Assembly: GCA_002385265.1 (NCBI GenBank) | Contig: DGDD01000124.1 | Coordinates: forward strand, 1 to 20,227 | Reading direction: 5' to 3' | Source of the DNA: Chitinophagaceae bacterium UBA3961 | Lineage (GTDB): Bacteria > Bacteroidota > Bacteroidia > Chitinophagales > Chitinophagaceae | DNA length: 20,227 bases | In this document: one piece after another, positions 13,680 to 20,227 of the stretch | How positions within the stretch are numbered: position 1 is the first letter of the stretch | How the letters are laid out: each line of letters opens with the position of its first letter | Program-made: the position numbers and the translations under genes | The notes under the pieces: model-generated | What the model was told of the DNA's origin: nothing | The model's input: the letters and a program-made list of their open reading frames with translations, nothing else | Databases searched by the model: none

Positions 13680-14933
13680 TTAAGACAGTGATTGTTTAAA
13701 CAGTACGGCGGCAACAGTACTATTGCTGGTTTCATCGATCAAAATAGCCGTGCCGTTTAAAGGCAATTGATCGTAGGCGTCGAATACCAATGGGGAAGCT
13801 GTTTTAATGGTAGCTTTTACTACTTCATTCAATTTAACACCTCCCTCTATCGCTTGCTCTTCCAAACTGTTTACATCTAATTTGTAAGCAAGATTTCGAA
13901 CCATGGCGCGAACCAGTCTACTGTTGTGTTGTAATAAGTATTTATTTCCGGGCTGTAGAGGCTTTTCATCGAGCCAGCACAGCAAGACTTCTAATTCGTT
14001 GGAAACATTGGGTTGTTGGTGTGATAGTACAATACTGTCACCTCGGCTGATATCAATGTCTTCGTTCAAATGTATCACGGCACTTTGTGGTGCAAAAACT
14101 TCTTCTACTTCTTTTCCGGCAATTTCGAGTTTGGAAATAGTGGCGGGTAATTGCTGCGGAAGGATCGTAACTTGATCGCCTTTTTTATAAACCCCGCTGA
14201 TTACTTTCCCTGCATAGCCACGGTAATCATGAAGGTCAGCAGTTTGAGGACGAATTACCAATTGCACTTGAAAGCGGGCCGTTGATAAGTTGATATCATT
14301 TTGAAGCGGCACTTCTTCCAAGAACTCTAATAACGAAGGCCCTTCGTACCAATTCATGTGCGTAGAGCGGTCTACAATATTGCCTCCATTTAAGGCACTG
14401 ATTGGTACATAGGTTACTTCTTCTAAACCTAATTGTTTGGCAACTGTTGCGTAGTCGATCACGATATCGTTGTAGCGCTGTTGATCGTATTCAACCAAAT
14501 CCATTTTATTAATGGCCACTACTACATGCGGGATCTTCAAAAGAGAAGCGATGATGGAGTGACGTCTGGTTTGTTCTACAACACCCTGTCGGGCATCGAT
14601 CAAAATGATGATCAGATTCGAATTAGACGCCCCGGTGATCATGTTACGGGTATATTGAACATGACCGGGTGCGTCCGCTATAATGAATTTACGTTTTGGG
14701 GTAGAAAAATAGCGATAAGCTACATCAATGGTAATGCCTTGTTCTCTTTCAGCTCTTAGTCCATCTGTTAACAAGGCGAGATCTATTTCACCGGCAGCTT
14801 TGTTCTTGGTTTGTTTTTCCAAAGCTTCCAATTGATCAATAAGAATGTTCTTACTATCGTAGAGCAAGCGTCCAATCAAAGTTGATTTTCCATCATCTAC
14901 ACTGCCTGCTGTTATAAATCGGAGTAAATCCAT
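13680..14933 (-). CDS. cysN: sulfate adenylyltransferase subunit 1 (GTPase)
   Basis: CysN is the regulatory GTPase of ATP sulfurylase; GTP hydrolysis drives CysD to form APS from ATP and sulfate. It is an elongation-factor-like GTPase of 417 aa: P-loop GSVDDGKST (10-18), switch GITID (66-70), DAPGH (87-91), NKMD (142-145), followed by EF-Tu-like beta-barrel domains. It ends after those barrels with no APS-kinase (CysC) extension, consistent with the APS-reducing CysH in this operon. It is separated by 102 bp from cysD upstream and by 9 bp from cobA downstream. Confidence 0.95.
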   Translation of the reverse strand: MDLLRFITAGSVDDGKSTLIGRLLYDSKNILIDQLEALEKQTKNKAAGEIDLALLTDGLRAEREQGITIDVAYRYFSTPKRKFIIADAPGHVQYTRNMITGASNSNLIIILIDARQGVVEQTRRHSIIASLLKIPHVVVAINKMDLVEYDQQRYNDIVIDYATVAKQLGLEEVTYVPISALNGGNIVDRSTHMNWYEGPSLLEFLEEVPLQNDINLSTARFQVQLVIRPQTADLHDYRGYAGKVISGVYKKGDQVTILPQQLPATISKLEIAGKEVEEVFAPQSAVIHLNEDIDISRGDSIVLSHQQPNVSNELEVLLCWLDEKPLQPGNKYLLQHNSRLVRAMVRNLAYKLDVNSLEEQAIEGGVKLNEVVKATIKTASPLVFDAYDQLPLNGTAILIDETSNSTVAAVLFKQSLS

Positions 14934-15035
14934 GAGAGTTGTTTGTGTTGGTTATTAAGTCTTGAGTTTTGTGTTCTTGGTTATGAATGTTCCGAAATTA
15001 CTAGTACAGGAAGCTCATAACTGATTGCTTATAAC

Positions 15036-15953
15036 TTAAAAATAGCCGTTCTTTTTTCTGTCTTCCATTGCCGCTTCGGTTACTTTGTCATCGATGCGGG
15101 TTTCGCCGCGTTCGCTGATTCGCGTAGCCGTGATTTCTTCAATCACTTCTTCTAAAGTAGCAGCTTTGCTTTCAACTGCAGCCGTGCAGGTCATATCACC
15201 AACTGTTCTATAGCGAACGCGTTTTGTTTCTATTTTGTCGTTAGGTTCTAGCTGTACAAATTCAGACAAAGCCACCCATTGACCCTCATGATCAATTACT
15301 TTACGATCATGCGCGAAGTAGATTGATGGCAAGGCTATTTTTTCTTTTTTGATATAGTTCCAGATATCAAGTTCGGTCCAGTTGCTGATTGGGAACACAC
15401 GTACGTTTTCTCCTTTATGAATGCGGCCGTTGAAAGTGCTCCACAATTCCGGACGTTGGAGTTTAGGATTCCACTGACCGAATTCATCACGCACAGAGAA
15501 AATGCGTTCTTTGGCGCGTGCTTTTTCTTCGTCTCTTCTTGCGCCACCAATGCAGGCATCGAATTGAAACTCTTCGATGGTGTCGAGTAGGGTATAGGTT
15601 TGCAACCAGTTTCTGCTGGCGAATTTACCTTTTGGTTCGGTGAGATTGCGTTGTTTGATGGTATCGCCAACCAAACGAACTACCAATTCGGCGTTTACTT
15701 CTTTTGCCAAAGCATCACGAAATTCGAGTGCTTCGGGGAAGTTGTGTCCGGTATCGATGTGCACCAATGGAAAAGGAATTTTTCCGGGTGCAAATGCTTT
15801 TCTGGCTAAATGAACGAGCGTGATGGAGTCTTTTCCACCACTGAACAATAAAGCGGGGCGTTCGAATTGCGCTGCTATTTCGCGAAAGATATGAATGCTT
15901 TCTGCTTCCAGTTGTTCGAGATAGTCCAATTGTCTGTTGTTCACACTACTCAT
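15036..15953 (-). CDS. cysD: sulfate adenylyltransferase subunit 2
   Basis: CysD is the catalytic ATP pyrophosphatase subunit of ATP sulfurylase, 305 aa. PP-loop SGGKDS lies at residues 38-43. Family blocks include PLVHIDTGHNFPEALEFRD, GGARRDEEKARAKERIFS and FPISNWTELDIW. The C-terminus carries TRISERGETRIDD and ends MEDRKKNGYF, as in other CysD proteins. It starts 16 bp after cysH stops, so both share a transcript. Confidence 0.96.
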   Translation of the reverse strand: MSSVNNRQLDYLEQLEAESIHIFREIAAQFERPALLFSGGKDSITLVHLARKAFAPGKIPFPLVHIDTGHNFPEALEFRDALAKEVNAELVVRLVGDTIKQRNLTEPKGKFASRNWLQTYTLLDTIEEFQFDACIGGARRDEEKARAKERIFSVRDEFGQWNPKLQRPELWSTFNGRIHKGENVRVFPISNWTELDIWNYIKKEKIALPSIYFAHDRKVIDHEGQWVALSEFVQLEPNDKIETKRVRYRTVGDMTCTAAVESKAATLEEVIEEITATRISERGETRIDDKVTEAAMEDRKKNGYF

Positions 15954-15969
15954 AGTATAAGCTTCTTAG

Positions 15970-16704
15970 TTATGCATTTGATACGGATGCATGTACATGC
16001 AAACCACATTCTTTTTTTGATGCGTCTTCCCACCACCATCTTCCGGCTCGGAAATCTTCGCCGGGTTTTATGGCTCTGGTACAGGGGGCGCAGCCGATGC
16101 TTACAAATCCTCTATCGTGTAAAGGATTGTAAGGAATGACATTAGAGTTGATATAACTTTTTACTTGTTCTTGTGCCCAATTGAACAGCGGGTGCACTTT
16201 GATGAGTTGATTGCCTTCGTCCCATTCAATCCAATGCATGTCTGTTCTGTTTGGAGAGTGAGCGGCGCGGATACCGGTGATCCAGATTTTTTTTCCGGCG
16301 AGTGCGCGTTTCAAAGGTTCTACTTTGCGGATCTGGCAACATTGTTGGCGAAGGGCTACGGAATCGTAGAACGCATTGGGCCCATTACTGCCCACAAAGT
16401 TCTGTAGCGCAGCATCGTTCGGGTAATAAGCAGTAATGGGTTTTTGATAGCGTTCCAAGGTGGCCGACCATGTGCTATAAGTTTCGGGGAAAAGGCGTCC
16501 GGTGTCGAGCGTGAAAACAGCAATGTCTAATCCCTGTTCAAAAATTTGATGGGTTAAAATTTGATCTTCTTCGCTGAAACTAGTGGAAAGGGTTACGGCG
16601 CCGGGGGCATAGTTTGCCAGCCAGCGGAGTTGATCTTCCGTTTTCAGAGAAGCCAGGTTTTTTTCAATTTCCTGTAATTCAGTATGGATGCTGTTTTGCG
16701 TCAT
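15970..16704 (-). CDS. cysH: assimilatory APS reductase (4Fe-4S type CysH)
   Basis: This enzyme reduces adenylylsulfate to sulfite and AMP with thioredoxin-type electrons, 244 aa. The paired cysteines C122-C123 (RQQCCQIRK) and C205-C208 (GCAPCTR) are the 4Fe-4S ligands that separate APS reductases from the cluster-free PAPS reductases. The catalytic Cys is C233 in KKECGLH. STSFSEEDQ (40-48) matches the P-loop-like phosphate-binding site. APS can therefore be used directly, which fits the absence of cysC. It is the first gene of cysH-cysD-cysN-cobA, and an operator-like palindrome covers its promoter. Confidence 0.95.
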   Translation of the reverse strand: MTQNSIHTELQEIEKNLASLKTEDQLRWLANYAPGAVTLSTSFSEEDQILTHQIFEQGLDIAVFTLDTGRLFPETYSTWSATLERYQKPITAYYPNDAALQNFVGSNGPNAFYDSVALRQQCCQIRKVEPLKRALAGKKIWITGIRAAHSPNRTDMHWIEWDEGNQLIKVHPLFNWAQEQVKSYINSNVIPYNPLHDRGFVSIGCAPCTRAIKPGEDFRAGRWWWEDASKKECGLHVHASVSNA

Positions 16705-16712
16705 AGTCTATT

Positions 16713-16741
16713 AGTCTACTAGAGAAGTAGAGTAATGCAAA
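16713..16741 (-). promoter_or_regulatory. sulfur-regulon operator of the cysHDN operon
   Basis: On + it reads AGTCTACTAGAG, AAG, TAGAGTAATG, with an inner palindrome CTACT-N5-AGTAG. On the minus strand TAGTAGACTAATA is shared exactly with the sulfite reductase operator at 9539-9565. A partial second AGTCTATTA starts at 16705, next to the start codon. It overlaps the -7 element and the predicted transcript start. Confidence 0.55.
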
Positions 16742-16745
16742 TGTA
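16738..16745 (-). promoter_or_regulatory. -7 promoter element of cysH operon
   Basis: The minus strand reads TACATTTG, an exact TAnnTTTG. No good TTG lies at -33, which could fit a promoter that needs help or is weak. The leader would be about 27 nt. Confidence 0.4.
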
Positions 16746-17281
16746 CGTCATTATTTTGAAAAGGAGGGGGAAAGTTTGGTTAATATTTTGTGGGGTGAAC
16801 GGGTGTTTGTAAGTGTGTGGGGTGGGTAAATAGTATATGAAGGTTTCAAATTTAGAATATGTACAATGTGAATTGTAGGAATGAGGAAGTGCGGGTTCTG
16901 TTTTTGAATAAGCCTGATTTGGCAGTTTTAGATTTCACCGCGGAGATCGCAAAGCCCACTAAGTTGTCGCAATGAGCCTTCAACGTCTTTTCCATCTTCC
17001 CGAATCTCGATCTTTTTCTTTCACCGCGGCGGCGCAGCGTCCTTCGACTGTGCCTTCGGCCCGCTCAGGACAAGTCCGCAGCGGTTCCGCAGCGTTGGCA
17101 GTACCGTTGTATATCCTCCTTTATACCTCTTCTTTGTTGTATTTCCTCGTCTCCTCCTTCCTCCATCCTGTATTCCGGCTGTTCCATTATTAATTATTAC
17201 TTATTAATTATTAATTACCCCGGCTGTTTCATTCTTAATTGCCTCTGCCAGCGCCCAATTTTTTATTTTCTCAACAATCCC
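16746..17281. other. gene-free spacer before the met leader
   Basis: There is no supported gene. 16750-16850 is rich in G and T. 16935-17100 is repeat-like text (TTTCACCGCGG twice, CCTTCGACTGTGCCTTCGG, GCTCAGGACAAGTCCGC). 17175-17220 is the AT-rich repeat that matches 11789-11840 in reverse. Confidence 0.5.
17175..17220 (-). repeat. AT-rich dispersed repeat, copy B (inverted)
   Basis: The reverse complement reads GGGTAATTAATAATTAA, TAAGTAATAATTAATAAT, GGAACAGCCGG, the same element as 11789-11840 minus about 9 bp. Confidence 0.6.
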
Positions 17282-17289
17282 TATCTTTG
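17282..17289 (+). promoter_or_regulatory. -7 promoter element ahead of the SAM riboswitch
   Basis: TATCTTTG is an exact TAnnTTTG match. The expected start, near 17295, lies about 14 nt before the aptamer. The -33 region is T-rich without a clear TTG. Confidence 0.5.
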
Positions 17290-17308
17290 CATCAGTTCTT
17301 TCAATACT

Positions 17309-17423
17309 ACTTATCAAGAAAGGCGGAGGGTATGGCCCGACGATGCCTTGACAACCTGTTTGTTATGAGTTACTTATAACAGGCAAGGTGCCAATTCCAT
17401 CCCGTATTACGGGGCAGATAAGT
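17309..17423 (+). promoter_or_regulatory. SAM-I (S-box) riboswitch aptamer
   Basis: The closing helix ACTTATC (17309-17315) pairs with GATAAGT (17417-17423). Inside are the conserved S-box blocks AAGAAAGGCGGAGGG, TGGCCCGACGATGCC, TTGACAACC and AAGGTGCCAATTCC. A variable hairpin TGTTATGAGTTACTTATAACA and a CCCGTATTACGGGG hairpin are also present. It binds S-adenosylmethionine and lowers expression of the methionine genes metY and metX when SAM is plentiful. Confidence 0.95.
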
Positions 17424-17466
17424 CAGATCCTACGCTCGATATTTCAACTCTACTTTTATAATATTT

Positions 17467-17502
17467 AGCGCTTCTGACGAACTGTTGGAAGCGCTTTTTT
17501 TT
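17467..17502 (+). terminator. riboswitch-controlled intrinsic terminator
   Basis: AGCGCTTC (17467-17474) pairs with GAAGCGCT (17488-17495) and runs into eight T. It lies 43 nt after the aptamer and is the natural expression platform of the SAM-I element. About 230 nt and a second promoter follow before the leader ORF. Confidence 0.9.
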
Positions 17503-17692
17503 GCTTTCAACGTTCCTTTTGCCAGCTTCTTGGTGTAGTGTATTACGAACCTGTTTATCAATTTATTCACCCGCTTTGCGGAAAAAAAATGTTTAACATG
17601 TTTCAAAACACAGAAAAGCCCATCTCACCAACGGTGTATGAAGGATGGCAGAGGGATTTACTACCTCTTAACTTAAATTTTAGAAATTCAAT

Positions 17693-17724
17693 TTGGTGGT
17701 TCGTAAAAAAGTCTATTACCTTTA
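17693..17724 (+). promoter_or_regulatory. predicted second promoter, downstream of the SAM terminator
   Basis: TTG at 17693-17695, 21 nt, then TACCTTTA (17717-17724) is a 7-of-8 match to TAnnTTTG. Transcription would begin near 17730, only about 5 nt before the leader ORF start. Such a start would bypass the SAM riboswitch. This is inferred from motif position. Confidence 0.4.
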
Positions 17725-17738
17725 TAGAGAATTTATGC
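17710..17738 (+). promoter_or_regulatory. sulfur-regulon operator-like site at the metY second promoter
   Basis: The site reads AGTCTATTACC, TTTA, TAGAGAATTTATG. It fits the motif (AGTCTAYTA, then TAG) and, like the hemA and cysH sites, covers the -7 element and the start point. Confidence 0.4.
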
Positions 17739-17812
17739 CACAAAACAACAACCATAGTTTCTTCTTCGCTGCAGTTCCTTGCTGCATCAGTTGTTGTTGT
17801 TGTATGCCCTAG
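17735..17812 (+). CDS. cysteine-rich leader peptide (putative attenuator uORF)
   Basis: This is a 25-codon ORF, ATG 17735 to TAG 17812. The peptide starts MPQNNNHSFFF and ends AVPCCISCCCCMP, with six Cys codons (residues 16, 17, 20-23), four of them consecutive TGT. It lies 97 bp upstream of metY on the same strand, behind a predicted promoter that would make it nearly leaderless. The RNA can fold two ways. TATGCC at the ORF start and GTATGCC at its end both complement GGCATAC (17813-17819), and the Asn codons (ACAACAAC, 17745-17752) complement the TGT run. Ribosome stalling at Cys codons when charged tRNA-Cys is scarce would change the fold. Poly-Cys leaders upstream of cysteine genes are known in mycobacteria; here the function is inferred. 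The peptide itself probably has no activity. Confidence 0.65.
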   Translation: MPQNNNHSFFFAAVPCCISCCCCMP

Positions 17813-17819
17813 GGCATAC
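17802..17819 (+). promoter_or_regulatory. perfect 18-bp palindrome at the leader ORF stop
   Basis: GTATGCCCTAGGGCATAC is its own reverse complement. As RNA it gives a 7-bp stem with a CUAG loop. It overlaps the last TGT codon, the stop codon and the 7 nt after it. No T-tract follows, so if it controls transcription it would do so through Rho or pausing; control of translation is the other option. Confidence 0.6.
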
Positions 17820-17888
17820 CTATTTCCATATAAACCTATTGGGTATTCTCCTGTTCGTATTCCATTGGAATCAAAGCCTTCATTTTAA

Positions 17889-19229
<1,341 letters not shown>

Positions 19230-19234
19230 TATAG

Positions 19235-19264
19235 AAGCCGTGTCGTTACAAAGCGACACGGCTT
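19235..19264 (+). terminator. metY-metX intercistronic hairpin, possible weak terminator
   Basis: AAGCCGTGTCG (19235-19245) pairs perfectly with CGACACGGCTT (19254-19264) across an 8-nt loop. Only a short T stretch follows (TTTC), so termination would be partial. It may set the ratio of metY to metX or protect the metY mRNA end. Confidence 0.55.
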
Positions 19265-19292
19265 TCAACAACTCTAAGTGATTTAAGCTACT

Positions 19293-20227
19293 ATGTCAAC
19301 AACGATTTTTCATTACAACCAACCCTTCAAGTTGGAAAGCGGTACAACGCTCCCGGCTATTCATTTAGCTTACACTACCTTGGGAGAGCTGAACGCACAA
19401 AAATCCAATGTGGTTTGGATTTTTCATGCACTCACAGCCAACAGCAACCCGGCTGAATGGTGGCCCGGACTCGTAGGTGAAGGAAAGTTTTTCGATCCTT
19501 CCAAACACTTTATTATTTGTGTGAACAAACCGGGTAGTCCGTATGGAAGTATTTCTCCTTTAAGCACCAATCCTGAAACCGGTAAACCTTATTACGACAG
19601 TTTTCCGGTATTCACTATTCGCGATATCGTTCAATCTTACCAATTGTTGAAAGAACATTTAGGTATTACAAAAGTGTGGATGGGGTTAGGGGGAAGCACC
19701 GGTGGCATGCAGTTATTGGAATTTGCTATTGCCGAGCCTGAACTGTTCGAGCATATTGTTCCCATCGCAACCAGTGCGGTTTTATCACCATGGGGCGTTG
19801 CATTCAATGCCTCTCAACGGATGGCCATTGAAGCTGATCCTACTTGGAAGGAGCATAGTGCCAATGCAGGCGAGCGAGGTTTGGCTGCAGCTAGAAGCAT
19901 TGCCCTTCTTTCTTATCGTCATTACAACGGATACGGCATTACACAGCCTCGTGATAAAGCCTTTCTTCCCATTACTGATGATGTAACCTATGCAGCAGAT
20001 AATTATCAACGTTACCAAGGATTGAAATTGGTGAATCGTTTTCATGTGTTGTGTTATTATCGTTTAACGCAGGCCATGGACAGTCACGATATTGCTCGCA
20101 ATCGTGGAACTGCAGTTGAAGTGTTGAAGGGAATCAAGTCAAAAACATTGGTGATTGGCATTGATAGTGATGTGTTGTATCCTCTCGAAGAGCAACAGTG
20201 GTTACAAGAGCATATCGATGGCGCGGA
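19293..20227 (+). CDS. metX: homoserine O-acetyltransferase, 3' end cut by the window
   Basis: MetX transfers acetyl from acetyl-CoA to homoserine, making the substrate of MetY. It is an alpha/beta hydrolase. 311 codons are visible from ATG 19293, in frame to the window edge with no stop. Motifs: HALTANSNPAEWW (oxyanion region), NKPGSPYGSISPLSTNPETGKPY, the nucleophile S135 in GLGGSTGGMQ, and IGIDSDVLYP, which carries the catalytic Asp. The catalytic His near the C-terminus is beyond the window. The usual length is about 340-380 aa. The elbow reads GGSTGG rather than the more usual GxSMGG. It forms an operon with metY. Confidence 0.93.
   Translation, partial: MSTTIFHYNQPFKLESGTTLPAIHLAYTTLGELNAQKSNVVWIFHALTANSNPAEWWPGLVGEGKFFDPSKHFIICVNKPGSPYGSISPLSTNPETGKPYYDSFPVFTIRDIVQSYQLLKEHLGITKVWMGLGGSTGGMQLLEFAIAEPELFEHIVPIATSAVLSPWGVAFNASQRMAIEADPTWKEHSANAGERGLAAARSIALLSYRHYNGYGITQPRDKAFLPITDDVTYAADNYQRYQGLKLVNRFHVLCYYRLTQAMDSHDIARNRGTAVEVLKGIKSKTLVIGIDSDVLYPLEEQQWLQEHIDGA

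Noticed and set aside
13680..14933. CysNC fusion with APS kinase
   Set aside because: The protein ends at 417 aa after the beta-barrel domains; no APS-kinase P-loop is present.
16972..17193. 73-codon plus-strand frame
   Set aside because: It runs through repeat-like text (CCTTCGACTGTGCCTTCGG and an AT-rich repeat) with no domain.
17538..17888. 116-codon frame between the SAM terminator and metY
   Set aside because: No recognised domain, and it overlaps the predicted promoter and the Cys leader in another frame. The leader ORF explains the region better, although a small unknown protein starting at 17589 cannot be fully excluded.

Overview
The window looks like a chromosomal segment from a Bacteroidota member, most likely family Chitinophagaceae. 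Protein families, the TonB receptor with a carboxypeptidase-like N-terminal domain, Bacteroidota-type promoter elements (TTG about 20 nt before TAnnTTTG) and weak Shine-Dalgarno signals all point that way. The placement is inferred from sequence character, not from a database match. Almost the whole window is devoted to sulfur assimilation.

Layout. 1-955 holds no convincing gene: it carries intergenic repeats, an operator-like site and a structured element resembling a cobalamin-riboswitch core on the minus strand. A TonB-dependent receptor (1142-3724, +) converges with a minus-strand pair, OsmC-like protein then metZ-type sulfhydrylase (5477-3851), across an 18-bp hairpin. Also on the minus strand are an aldo/keto reductase (6543-5647) and the pair hemA-type 5-aminolevulinate synthase and siroheme-synthase/TSUP-permease fusion (9393-6638). 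Divergent from these is a siroheme sulfite reductase with a HEPN-like C-terminal extension (9609-11696, +). After a repeat-rich gap comes a minus-strand operon cysH-cysD-cysN-cobA (16704-12870) followed by a small lipoprotein (12781-12356). The right end carries a SAM-I riboswitch with its terminator, a second promoter, a 25-residue cysteine-rich leader peptide, metY, and the start of metX (cut by the window edge), all on +.

How the parts fit. CysD/CysN make APS from sulfate, CysH (4Fe-4S APS-reductase type, so no CysC is needed) makes sulfite, and the sulfite reductase makes sulfide. CobA and the Met8-like domain make siroheme for that reductase, and ALAS can supply the tetrapyrrole precursor. 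MetX/MetY and MetZ put sulfide into homocysteine. The TSUP domain and perhaps the TonB receptor move sulfur compounds.

The most notable signals are regulatory. A roughly 29-bp motif (AGTCTACTAAA, a short AT spacer, then TAGGRTAAATA, or a palindromic form of it) recurs at eight places, mostly on top of predicted promoters of these transcription units. This looks like an undescribed sulfur regulon operator. metYX also appears to carry three layers of control: the SAM riboswitch, that operator at a second promoter, and a near-leaderless poly-cysteine leader ORF inside an RNA that can fold two ways.
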